A stretch of 64,000 nt of DNA from Theobroma cacao. Lineage: Eukaryota; Streptophyta; Magnoliopsida; Malvales; Malvaceae. The position numbers and the translations under genes were made by a program. The stretch covers positions 3,777,249-3,841,248 of the forward strand of contig NC_030858.1 of assembly GCF_000208745.1 (NCBI RefSeq), in the 5' to 3' direction. Positions within the stretch are counted from its first letter, which is position 1. The number at the start of each line of letters is the position of its first letter. Positions 36,051 through 46,660 of the stretch are shown in pieces. The notes under the pieces were generated by a model that was given only the letters and a program-made list of their open reading frames with translations, was not told the DNA's origin and did no database searches.

Positions 36051-37005
36051 ATGTTAGGGAAGAGACCTCGTCCAATGATCGGAAAATTGTCTGAATTGTT
36101 GGTTTCTGGCAGCAAGCCTGGGTTTTTGGACCTTGCTACAAGCCCCAGAGGTCCATTAGATTTGAAAAGTCCATCACCTAGAGGTTTGAAGAGATTTGAT
36201 GTTGGTGGGGTTGGACTAGGGATCGTTGCTGCCCTGGAGAAGTCTAGTGATTCCTGCAGGCATGCTATTTGTAGCTCAAATTTGAATAGATCAAAAGCAA
36301 TTGTTGTCAGTTCTGGCAGAAATTGGGATGGATTGAGAGGAAGATATGAGGATTTAGAGATGGAAAGTTTGGAGAATTATACTTACGTCACAAGCCATGG
36401 ACCTGGCAAGTCATCTACCAAGGTGTATTATGATGGAGGTGAACGAAGGAGAAGTAGTAGTGGACATGACAGAAACGGCTTTGGTGCTGTGAAGGAAACA
36501 ACCCCAGCAGCAAGATTTGTGGAAGGTGATGTTGTTCCGACTTACCCAACTTCAGATTTTCTCAGCACTTGTCACCTGTGCAGGAAAAAGCTGCATGGCA
36601 AAGACATATACATGTATAGGTAAACAACCTTTGCCTAGTTCATCTTTTTGCTTAATAACTTTCTCTTTATCAAGCTATAGCTTTTAACTAATTAAGATTC
36701 CTTGTTCAATTTGGACGGTTGTTGGTCATCCTGAAAAAATAAATAGAAAACAAATCATACGCTTTTTTGCAGAATCCTTTGTTGGTTCGTTATGTTTTTT
36801 GTTAAGAGAGAGGCTGATTATTCCTGGTTTTGATGTTATTTTCAGAGGTGAAAAGGCCTTTTGCAGTACAGAGTGCAGGTCAACGCAAATAATGATGGAT
36901 GAGAGGAAAGAACAATGCAGATCAGAAGCTTCAAGATCTGCAAAAGTTCCAAGCTCGCCCTATAACACGGGGCAAATCTTCTCAACCGGGATTCTTGCAA
37001 TTTAG
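36051..37005 (+). CDS. FCS-like zinc finger (FLZ/DUF581) protein
   Basis: Two exons, 36051-36619 and 36846-37005, joined at GT...AG to give 242 residues. The FLZ domain (about residues 169-215) has C174-x2-C177 (CHLC) and C196-x3-C200 (FCSTEC), with the intron between the two cysteine pairs. The N-terminus MLGKRPRPMIGKLSELL is the usual opening of this family. That is why 36051 is preferred to the in-frame upstream ATG at 36012. FLZ proteins bind the SnRK1 energy-sensing kinase as adaptors. The rest of the protein is low-complexity and probably disordered. Not assigned to a numbered FLZ. Confidence 0.93.
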
Positions 37006-37862
37006 CTTGGGCAGCTTATGATTTTGGCAGCAAAGACACTGCTGATCTTGCGTGGTCAGGCACCCCTGCATATATATATATATATATAGGAAAAATACCA
37101 TAGGATTATGAGGATTAATAATAACTTTTAATTTCCTGATGTCAATTCAGAAACAAGAAGAAAACCAGAACAAAGAAAACGAGGAAATTTTGGTCGGATT
37201 GGAGGATAGAGCTTATGCTGTAATGAAAAATATGAAGTTGGATAAGAAATGAACTTCCCCTTTTTGTAGTTTTCAATTTTCATGCTTTTTCCATTCTTTT
37301 TACTTTGTGTTTGAGAGAAAATGATAAACAAAGTTTGGGGCCTTTATTTTTTATGCTCATGATTAAAAAGATGAAGCTATCTCACCTTAATGATCCCAAA
37401 AACCTTAATTCAGTTCGCAAACAAATGGATATGGTCACCGGCTGTTTGAGTAACTGACCTGTCTCTTATTCCTTGACTCTTAATTTGCTATTCAATTTGA
37501 TTAAGAATGTAACAATGGTCTTTCTTCTAACTAGACTGGTGATGGTTTCATACGCATGAAAAAGAATAAAAAAGGGTGATGATTGTACAAATTTTGGGAT
37601 AGGTAATCTTAATTTAATTCAAGGATGAACAGTATATTTGGTAAAGTTTGAGCGGATAATTAAGTATTATCTCAAATAGGGAACAACCATCCACACACGT
37701 TGAATGTATAGAACAGAGAAATACAGCAATCTAGCAAAGGAAAGAAAAAAAAAAACAGAAAAGAACACAAATTCGAACACGAAAAAAGTAGCATCATCCT
37801 ACAGTTCTCCAAATACTTATTCCTCCCTGTGAAGCTATTATAATAGGAGCTGGATCCCAACA
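37006..37862. other. Convergent 3' ends of FLZ and UBP1 genes
   Basis: It contains both presumed 3' UTRs. A (TA)n tract is at 37069-37088 and a T/A-rich patch at 37740-37770. No gene. Confidence 0.5.
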
Positions 37863-40800
37863 TTACTGGTAGTACATAAGCTGCTGGGTTGTTGCCACAT
37901 TTTGGAATCCACCATCATATATTGCCTGACTAGCTCCTGCAGACCCCATTCCCAAGGCTGCTTGCTTAAGGACATGCTGACTCTGTGGATGCATCATACC
38001 CATAGCCTGTGCACCACCATATTTACTCAATGCCATCTGCCGTTCATAGGCAGCAAGGTCAGCAGCTGAAAAACCAGGCATATGTGCAGCAGCTGGTGGA
38101 GGAAGAGGCACAGAGCTTGTTCCTGGTGGAGTAGGTTTGCTACCCCATGAGCACTGCAGCGGCAAACAATTTGAACGATCATGCCACCTTAACATAAAAT
38201 TTGCACTGGCCATTACAACAACAGTGCCATGCACCAAATCTAGAAGTACATCCAGGCTGATAGTTACATGCCAGGACGAATGGTGGGTTTGGTTAGTCAA
38301 AAAATTAGATGAGTTTCATTGTTGACATCAAATTTATCAATTAAGGTATGATAACTAACTGAATCCATAGCATTCCTATAATAACTAATAACTGCAATCT
38401 GAGATGGTGTTTGGCAAAGAGAAAATACCTTAATTGGTTTACCACATAGAATTCGAGCATTTCCCACCTGTATAGCTAGAGCTGCTTCAGCATGTGAACT
38501 GTATCTCACAAAACCAAATCCTTTATCTCGTTGCAGACGAACATCTTCAATAGTGCCCGCTCCAAGGACATGGAAATGCCTGTGGAGATCTACTGATGTA
38601 ACCTGCAAACTTTTTTATCCTATGAGAACCACCACCCAAAAAAAATTTCCATCTATGAGACAGCAAAAAACTGATGTGCAAGGGAAATTTGGTTTTGTCA
38701 CTAAAAAATTTTATTAACTATTGTCCAATTTTTTTTTTTTAATTGGGGGAAGGGGGATTCGAACCCTGCTCTTTAAGCAGAGGGATTATGCACCAACTAA
38801 TGAGACAAATGCTCGGGTGCTATTAACTATTGTCCATTTAATCCTAAAGATGTTAACTTCCATGGCAAACCCTAAAAACGTCACATGCTTACAAATTGAG
38901 TGGAGAAACTGCCAGTATGACATGTTAAATGGCTGCAGAGAACCAGTACACTGTAAAAGTTTGTTTTCATCAAACTATAAATTAGGCAGGGGTAACTTGG
39001 CCATGGCCCATATATTTTAATTGAGCAATATGGCTGGTAGCATCAACCTCAGGTATCATACTCGCCTAAAAGTTTGGATTAAGGGAAGAACAAACAAGCT
39101 TGAGATGGGAAAACACTAATACTTGCCTCTGGAGCAAGATTGCCCACATAAACAGTGGTATACTGAGGATTGTTCTCTGGAGCATCATCATTAGGCTTCT
39201 CTTGGCCTTCTTCTGCAAGAAGGATAATAATATGATTGAGAACTCCACCAGAATGGAAAGGAAAATGCGTTACCCAAAGTAATGTAATGCACGTAGACTT
39301 AAAAGACTCAAAAACAAGAAAATTTAATAATGGCAGAGGAAGCATGCCATAGTTTATATATTAGTCTCCTGCAAAGTTACAGATAATATACCATATTAGC
39401 AGTCATGACTCCAAGAAAGGCTATAAACCCAAAAGGCTGAGACCAAGTTGGATGTTTCAAATTTTAACATGACAAGACAGTTCGTTATAGACGTACTGCA
39501 TTCAAATCCAGAGAAAAAAAAGAAGCTAAGGGAGACTTAAAATAACTGGCACTATATCAAAGATGATCTCACCAGATGGACCATTAGTCAGCTCTACAAT
39601 GCTTTTAGCATCTGAACTTGGTTTGTCCTCATTGGAAGTAGCACCTTTTGCAGCCCAGTTACATCGGATCTGTCTACTTCCAAGCCACTTCCCTATGATA
39701 AGCCCAAACAAAATGATGGAAATTTCAATATTTATCAGAATATAATAACAGCAACTATATCTAATAAAGCAAGTATTCACATACCATTCAAGTCATTTAT
39801 AGCACTTTGGGCATCCTGGAAAGGTAAAAACAAAGGAATAACCATGGCACGAACAAATCATATACTGAGGGAGATAGCAGAAACAGAAAGATAACTAAAG
39901 CAACCGAAGTACCTGCTGATTCCTAAAAGAAACAAAACCAAAACCTCTTGAACGCCCAGTTTTCTGATCCCACATAACCCTTGCATCCCTGCAACCACAG
40001 AAGAAAAAGGTCATATTTGCCATTCAATCAACTAGTTCAAGGTTGACTACCCCACAGTCCCACTATAACCACATATCCAAAAGTTCAAGATTGAAAAAAG
40101 GTTCTTGTAGGCAAAATCAGGAGAAACAGTACTCACGAACAACTGGAGTACACAGAAAAGCATGCAAACAATGTAGCATCTGTAACTTCAGGGCTGAGAT
40201 CACCAACAAAAATGTTATGATGACCTGAATGCCAAAGTAGAAAAAGCATAAGTTGTTGATGCAATACACAAAAATAACACAATTGAGTATTCATCAGTGC
40301 ACATGTATAAACCTGATGTATCCTCCCTCTGACTACTAGCATATGCCCAATTAACTTTAATAGGTTGCCCAAATCTGTGAAGAAGACCATGAATTAAAAT
40401 ATAGGACAGAGAAAAAGGCCAAAACCACAAGAGTTTATATTGTTACTTACAGATGCCTTCCATTAAGGGTCACAATAGCAAGGGCAGCTGATCTGCGATC
40501 GAAATAGTCCACAAAACCATAGGATGACTGCATTAAAAGCAAATGTGGCCCCATTCAATTAGCAGCAATATATGCACAAATCAAAAACCCCAGAAAGCCA
40601 ATAACAAACTGAAGACCAGGAATATCAAGAGTAAACTGGCAAAATGATTGCATCGAAAAATGACCTTATCTTTTTTAATAAGTTTGCACCCTTCAATAGG
40701 ACCAGTACTCAAGAAAACTTCTTGCAGAAGGGGCTCTGTGACCTGGGGGTGAATATTTCCCACATACCTGCAATTTAAGATAAGGTAAATGACAAAACAG

Positions 40801-41755
40801 CACTACATAAACAAAAAAATCTACAATCCCTAACAAATAACTAAGTTAAGACTAAGACGCATAATTCTTTACTGCATATACAATGAGAGAGCTTGCCAAA
40901 TAATATTATAAACATAAAACAATAGATTAAAAAAAAAAAACCCAAAGGTGAAAAATAGAAAAAAGGGAAATAAATGTCTATGCAACACTCACACACTGCG
41001 GCAAGTAGTTGAATCAAAGCCAGGAGGCAGATTTCCACTCAAAATGGGCTCTATCTGCAAAAACAAAAAAAAAAAGTAAAAAAGAAAGAGAAAATTTTCC
41101 TAAGTTTGACATGGGCACTCCTCACATCGGCAAATAAGACAACCATTAGAAACAAAAGTCTAAAAGAGACACCTAAAGCTTACAGCATCAAATACAAAAC
41201 CAAACAAAAACTTCGCAAGTATTTATATAATTAAGATCCTAATTGTTTTCATCATGATTAACCCACTTAAGAAGACAAAGCTAATGAGCTATTTGATACG
41301 CGAAATGATAACAATATCTTCCACATGCGCCCCCCCCCCCAAAAAAAAGAAAATAATCCAAAAAAAACCCCCCTTTCTTCTACCACGGCTAAGCATATGA
41401 AGCAAAATTATTTTATTTTGCCTCGTTAATTTCAACAGAAAACAGAAATTTTTCGTAGGAAAAAAATATTTCGTTTTAGGAAATATAATAATCCTACGAC
41501 GAAAAGCCCAAAAATATCACATAATAATAAATATTAGCAAGCAAATTGACACATCAAACGAAATTAATTTAACATACCCAATTCGGTTAAGAGCGAAACC
41601 AACTTCATAATGGAAATTAAAACCTCCAAATCTAAGCTAAAAATAGAAAGAGAAATTCAGAGACGAAAAAGAACCTGATGACCAGTCAAGAGACCCGGAT
41701 GGTGATACAGTGACTGCTGCATCATAGCCTGTTGCTTGAGCCTTTGCTGCTGCAT
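37863..41755 (-). CDS. UBP1: Oligouridylate-binding protein 1 (UBP1-type), three RRMs
   Basis: Twelve coding exons (minus): 41675-41755, 40993-41054, 40665-40767, 40451-40527, 40313-40374, 40137-40224, 39913-39988, 39785-39815, 39573-39692, 39127-39212, 38429-38602, 37863-38153. They join in frame to 416 residues, the usual UBP1 length. A glutamine-rich start ([14 protein letters not shown]) is followed by RRM1 (about 46-122, VYVGNIHP), RRM2 (about 130-208, [17 protein letters not shown]) and RRM3 (about 252-325, [16 protein letters not shown]), then a Pro/Met/Gln-rich tail. UBP1 proteins are TIA-1 relatives that bind U-rich pre-mRNA and mRNA and assemble stress granules. Intron 10 has a GC donor (GCAAGT). 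A and B paralogues cannot be separated here. Confidence 0.94.
38728..38820 (-). mobile_element. Very short tRNA-derived SINE-like retroposon in a UBP1 intron
   Basis: On the minus strand it starts GCACCCGAGC and has an A-box-like stretch (TGTCTCATTAGTTGG). It then has a perfect B box (GGTTCGAATCC), ends in CCCCC and then a short A-rich tail. It is flanked by the identical 16-mer TATTAACTATTGTCCA at 38712-38727 and 38821-38836. A target duplication of this length plus an A tail is the signature of LINE-driven retroposition. Length is about 93 bases including the tail, shorter than typical plant SINEs. Confidence 0.85.
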
Positions 41756-42590
41756 CTTCTTTCAATTAGAGAAAACTCGGGGATTCGTGAAAGGCTCTAG
41801 GTTTAGGGTTTCTGAAGAGATTGAAAAAATGGAAGAAGAAGATGAAGAGAAAGAGAAAGAGAAAGGGGGCAAAAAATAAAAATTAAAAGGAACTAAAAAA
41901 GGAAGAAGGAAAGAAATGAAAACAAAAAAGAAAGGGAAAAAAAAGGAAAAAAAGAAAGGAAAAAAAAGGAAAAAAGAAACCCCTCGAGCGAGAGGGCGAA
42001 TTCTGAGTTGAAAGTCGAAATGAAAAGATGGAAGAGAGGAGACTGAACAAAGAGCTGGACCTCCCTTGATTTTATAATTTATTTGTTTTTTTTTTTAGAA
42101 AAAGGTTAGAAGATGTCTTTGATTTTTCATTTTTCGTGTGATATGGAAATATCGGGACCGAGATTTGATCGGGTGGTATCTGGAGTATGAAAGACAGAAT
42201 GGGAGTTTCCCAATGGCCAATTATATGATGCAGATTGCTTGAATGGCCAGAGACTTTGACCCAAATGTTTTCAGTTGGGTGTGGGGACCACAGGGGTCTG
42301 CCTAATCAATAGGCTAAGCAAGCTAATTAGGATTAGGATCAGGATTACTGCTTTAGACAAGGTTTCGGGAAAGGAAAGCGGGGAACATTTATTGTATGTT
42401 CAAGTAGCGATCTTCATTATATTTTATTTACATTTAATTTATTCAAAAGTATGTAGTTTCCAAGTGATCGCCTCACTTGATTCTCTCCAAACTCTTTGCA
42501 TGGATCACTAAATTCCTTTTGAGTTTTGGGCCGCTTGATCTTCATGAGTCATGCCATCAAGTACAGGTGACGAATGACGAAGTACATGGC
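41756..42590 (-). promoter_or_regulatory. Leader and promoter side of UBP1
   Basis: A strongly purine-rich tract on the plus strand (41820-41990, pyrimidine-rich on the sense strand) is the likely 5' leader. Beyond it (42060-42590) I see no promoter motif I would trust and no gene. Confidence 0.4.
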
Positions 42591-42599
42591 TTTACCTCG

Positions 42600-42970
42600 T
42601 GCATATCTGAAGAAAAGAATTTGGGCTCTATTGTGAAGGTGAATCCAACTACATGTCGGTTTCAACCAAATCTGTATTGGGCCTATCGGTCATGGACATG
42701 GTTCGGTTACTTTAGATTATTGGTGCCAATGCCATGCAGTGAGTTCAATGTCGTTTAGGAGGGTACCAGGCAGTGAGAGGAGCTCCCATCGGACCGCACT
42801 GAACTGCCCTTCCAAACAGGCCTTAAATGGGTCTTACTTCTTTCGCTTTGAAAATGTGAGATGGCTTCGGATGCAAGCCTTGCAGGTTCATTCTTTTATT
42901 GTTTTTTTTTTCTCTAAAAACCCCAGTCTTAGCGGAAATTAGTCATAGTCTAGTAGTTTAGTAGCATTGC
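42600..42970. repeat. Duplicated non-coding block, copy 1
   Basis: It resembles 47600-48010. Shared words in the same order are 'tgtattgggcct / tgttttgggcct', 'gtgagatgg.ttc', 'agaaatta', and 'agcattgc.acat'. It lies downstream of the first J-domain gene. No gene. Confidence 0.5.
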
Positions 42971-43291
42971 GACATTTCAACGATAGTAATACAAGCAAGT
43001 TATAGTCTTCCGTCTAAACGTGGCACCAGTGCAATAAATACTGAAACTAGATCACCATGGAAGATAAGAGTATGGTACAATACTATAATTGAAGCATTCG
43101 AAAATTTAGCCATACAGCTTTGTACACAATCACATATATATTGCTTTACTCCAAAGAAAGGTTTCATTCTGGTATATATAGTCCGTTTGATTAGGAATCA
43201 ATCATGACTATTTATATTATTAATACCTTTTTACTGAGTATATATACCTAAAAAGACCCCTGGGTAACTAACAGTAAATCTTATGTTAGCG

Positions 43292-44365
43292 TTAAAGAGG
43301 AAACGACCAATTGCAATGTGTACACAAGATTGCCAACCTCGTTCCAGCAGGGGTCAAAGTAAGTTGAGTTCTGCAGAAAGGGCAGAAGCGTGTGGTTAAA
43401 GCTTCTAGATTTGTAGGTGGTTGGACTTGAGTTGATGAGGCACTCGCACCGCTCCAACCCGCTGCTCCAAAATTGGGTGGACTTTGACTATACTGGTTTG
43501 GTCTTTCGTACATCTGCCGTTCTGCCCATGATGCTATAGGGGTATTATAAGGCGATGGACCTTGATAACCTGTAGCAGTAGTTCCACCACTGAAACCTGT
43601 TTCTCCTGTATTAAAAGGTTGGTCAGGTTTGAAACTATTCACCCATGCTCCTTCAAAAGTATAATAGAAAGGAGGCGGGTTATTTGTGGGCCACGTGCCA
43701 CTCCAATTTGCTGATCCCGCTGCCCTGTTGTAAGATGGAGCTTGATCTTGATAAGCACTTGTACCATATCGTCCTCCTGCTTCTGCTCCAAATCCTGAAC
43801 TGCCATAAGCTGAAGGTTGATTATTGGGTGCGCTTGTATTGCTCTGACTCCCATCTTCTGACTCAGAATTGGTCCACGTTTGTTCACTTGCACCACTCTC
43901 ATCTTTTGTACTCGGTGAGGCCGGCCCTTTAGATGATTTTGGAGCACTCTCATCGACTTCATCACATTCATATTGTTGACTTGGAGGAGTTGAACCTCGA
44001 ATTTGATCGTAAGCCTGTCTTGAAGAGGGTTCTGAGAGGACCCTCCAGGCCTCGGAAACAAGCTTGAATGCATCGTCAGCCGCTGCAGAGCTGTTCTTGT
44101 CGGGGTGGACCTTGAGGGCCCGTTTCTTGAAGGCGTTTTTGATAGCTTCTGCATCAGCGTTGCGGTCTCGAATGCCAAGAACAGCGTACCAATCGGGGAC
44201 ACCATTGGTTTTTTCCTGTGAGGCCATGTGAACATGGTACGCTATCAAGAATTGGTCGATGTAGTCTCGAGCCATTTTTGCTTGCTTTGTGGCTTCTTCA
44301 AGATTTTGGGACCTGAAATTCTCATCTGCTGCAGCTAAAAAACTCTGCAGGGTTGGAGCAGGCAT
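43292..44365 (-). CDS. J-domain (DnaJ/HSP40) protein, single exon
   Basis: 357 residues without intron. A helical N-terminal segment (FLAAADENFRSQNLEEATKQ) precedes the J domain (about residues 57-124) with DWYAVLGI, an intact HPD at 87-89 and AFKLVSEAWRVLSE. This domain stimulates HSP70 ATPase. A long Ser/Gly/Asn/Gln-rich disordered middle follows. A C-terminal zinc-ribbon-like C-x2-C ... C-x2-C (CPFC, CTHC) ends the protein, the arrangement seen in plant J proteins of the nucleus/cytosol. A tandem paralogue lies 1.3 kb upstream on the same strand. Client or location cannot be read from sequence. Confidence 0.93.
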   Translation of the reverse strand: MPAPTLQSFLAAADENFRSQNLEEATKQAKMARDYIDQFLIAYHVHMASQEKTNGVPDWYAVLGIRDRNADAEAIKNAFKKRALKVHPDKNSSAAADDAFKLVSEAWRVLSEPSSRQAYDQIRGSTPPSQQYECDEVDESAPKSSKGPASPSTKDESGASEQTWTNSESEDGSQSNTSAPNNQPSAYGSSGFGAEAGGRYGTSAYQDQAPSYNRAAGSANWSGTWPTNNPPPFYYTFEGAWVNSFKPDQPFNTGETGFSGGTTATGYQGPSPYNTPIASWAERQMYERPNQYSQSPPNFGAAGWSGASASSTQVQPPTNLEALTTRFCPFCRTQLTLTPAGTRLAILCTHCNWSFPL

Positions 44366-45631
44366 GACTGGTTTAGCAAAAGAACTAATTTTGCGTCTAA
44401 ACTGAAGTATTTATTTTATCTGTTCTCCTTTTATAGCTAAAGTAGAGAAGAGAATCTATTTGAAAGAAAAAATTTAGATTTTTTTTAATGCTTTTTTTGT
44501 ATATATTTTATAGCAATGACATGATATATTATTAAAATAAAAGAGTAAAAGATAATTAAGTCAAGAAATCCATAAATAAAATTTGGTTGTAAAGTTACAA
44601 GAATATTATGTTAGATGTATTGAATTTTGACCAAGCCGTAAATTTTAAAATTTTTGAAGAGGTCAAACTGTGATTTTACATATTTTCATTAAAAATAATT
44701 TCAAGGGTAGAAAAAGCTTTCAGAAATCCAAGCTTAATTTGATAATAATTTTTATTTTGACTTTTGGTTAGGATTACGTTAGTTTCACTGACCAGGCATA
44801 TATATATATATATGTATATAAATCTAGAAGCATTAATTAATTATAATAATATAGTAATATAACATTAGGTATGGTGACCAAAGAACTTGATTCAAAATGA
44901 CCCTTTCTATTTAATGAAATGGTCAAGTGTAAAGACTAAAAAATGCCTTTTGGGCTTGTTAGTCATGCAGGTGGTTGCTTTCCTAGAAGTTCTCGGCTGT
45001 CGGCTATTACTCATAGGTTTCTTTATATGCGAAAAATTAAAACAACGTTGACAAAAAAAAGAATCTGAAATAGTCTTCAAGTCACCACTTGAACCCGCAA
45101 CTAAATTTCAATAGTAAAACCAAATTCCAACAACTTCAAAATCACAAAGTAGATATGAATATATATATTATACATGATTTAAAAAATCAAAATAAATTAA
45201 AACACCAACAATAAAATTTTTTAAAATATTATATAATCATAACAACATATTACATTAACGAATCAAATAATCATCTAATATAATATGTCAACATATTACA
45301 TCATCGTTATTTAACTTCAAATAATATAAAATCACAAGTGACATATTATTTTGATCAACAACAGTAAATCGAACATTAGTTTTATTTAATTTAAAATAAA
45401 AATATAAAAACTTAATTGAACGTAATTAAAAAATATGAATTAATCTGAATATTTTAGAATAATTTAAAAATTATTTTAGATATTATTTCAAAACAATTAA
45501 AACACACTAAAAAAATAAAAAAGAAATTTACAATTTTCTTCAACGCACCACTGAAGCCAGCAACAAAATCTTCAATAGAAAAACCAAATTCTAACATCTT
45601 CGAAATCGCAATGTAGATATGAATACCTATA
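44366..45631. other. Spacer between the two J-domain genes
   Basis: 44380-44960 is promoter-side DNA of the first J gene and matches 46680-47000 upstream of the second. (TA)n is at 44801-44819. 45070-45240 is repeated at 45530-45710, the second copy running into the second J gene. No other gene. Confidence 0.6.
45070..45240. repeat. Local direct repeat, copy 1
   Basis: It shares with 45530-45710 the ordered words 'tcttcaa...caccact.gaa.cc.gcaac', 'ttcaatag.aaaaccaaattc.aaca', 'gtagatatgaat' and 'attaaaacaccaacaa'. The offset is about 465-480 bases. Confidence 0.7.
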
Positions 45632-45710
45632 CTATACATAATTGAAAAAAAGTAAAAAAAGAAAACCAAAAGAAATTAAAACACCAACAAAAAAATTTCT
45701 GAAATTGGAT
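45530..45710. repeat. Local direct repeat, copy 2, overlapping the second J gene
   Basis: The partner of 45070-45240. Its right end overlaps the last 26 or so codons of the J-domain gene at 45632-46660, supplying the protein's hydrophobic tail. Confidence 0.7.
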
Positions 45711-46660
45711 GGACCTTCACCATACTGGTTCGGTCTTTCCGACCTCATCCGATATTCTGCTCCAAAATTAGGTGGACTTTGACCATACTGGTTTGGTCTT
45801 TCGTACATCTGCCGTTCTGCCCATGAGGCTCTGGCGGTATTCTCTGGCGCTGGAGCTTGATAACCTGTAGCACTAGTTCTACCACTTAAACCCGTTGCTC
45901 CTCTATTAAAAGGTTGGTTAGCATTGAAACTATTCACCCAGGCTCCTTCAACAGTATAATAGAAAGGAGGCGGGTTATTTATGGGCCACGTGCCACTGCA
46001 ATTGGCTGATCTCGTTGTCCTGTTATAGAATGGAGCTTGATCTTTTGAAGCACTTGCACCATATCGTCCTGCTGCTTCTGCTCGAAATCCTGAACTGCCA
46101 TGAGCTGAAGGTTGATTATTGGTTGCGCCTGTATTGCTCTGACCCGCAGCTCTTGACCCAGAATTTGGCCCCGCTTGTTCACTTGCACCACTCTCATCTC
46201 TTGTACTCGTTGAGGCCCGCCCTTTAGATGATTTTGGAGCAGTGTCATCTTGTTCACCACATTCATGTTGTTTACGTGGACGAGTTGAGCCTCGTCTTTT
46301 ATCGTAAGCTTGTCTTGAAGAGGGTTCTGACAGGACCTCCCAGGCCTCGGAAACAAGCTTGAATGCACCGTCAGCCGCTGCAGAGCTGTTCTTGTCGGTG
46401 TGGACTTTGAGGACCCGTTGCTTGAAGGCCTTTTTTATAGCATCTTTATCAGCGTTGCAGTCTCGAACGCCGAGAACAGCGTAATAATCGGGGACATCAT
46501 TGGTTTTCTCCTGTGAGGCCAAGTGAACACGGTACGCTATCAAGACTTGGTCGATGTAGCCTCTGGCCATTTTCGCTTGCTTTATGGCTCCTTCAAGATT
46601 CTGGGACCTGAAATTTTCTTCGGCTGCATCTAAAAAACCCTGCAGGTATGGAAGAGGCAT
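45632..46660 (-). CDS. J-like protein with HTD instead of HPD and a new C-terminus
   Basis: A single-exon 342-residue paralogue of the gene at 43292-44365, colinear through the N-terminal helix, J domain (about 57-124) and disordered middle. Two changes stand out. The HPD motif reads H87-T88-D89 (codon ACC for CCC), which in J proteins abolishes HSP70 stimulation. The CPFC/CTHC zinc ribbon is gone: after a repeated RPNQY..(P/S)NF unit the protein ends in FFVGVLISFGFLFLLFFNYV, a potential membrane tail encoded by a local repeat. The frame is otherwise intact, so it may be a neofunctionalised J-like protein or a young pseudogene. Confidence 0.75.
   Translation of the reverse strand: MPLPYLQGFLDAAEENFRSQNLEGAIKQAKMARGYIDQVLIAYRVHLASQEKTNDVPDYYAVLGVRDCNADKDAIKKAFKQRVLKVHTDKNSSAAADGAFKLVSEAWEVLSEPSSRQAYDKRRGSTRPRKQHECGEQDDTAPKSSKGRASTSTRDESGASEQAGPNSGSRAAGQSNTGATNNQPSAHGSSGFRAEAAGRYGASASKDQAPFYNRTTRSANCSGTWPINNPPPFYYTVEGAWVNSFNANQPFNRGATGLSGRTSATGYQAPAPENTARASWAERQMYERPNQYGQSPPNFGAEYRMRSERPNQYGEGPSNFRNFFVGVLISFGFLFLLFFNYV

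Noticed and set aside
43639..44235. A 198-codon minus-strand frame inside the first J-domain gene
   Set aside because: It overlaps the J-domain frame in a different phase; the J domain is conserved with the paralogue, while this frame is a compositional by-product of the Ser/Gln-rich region.
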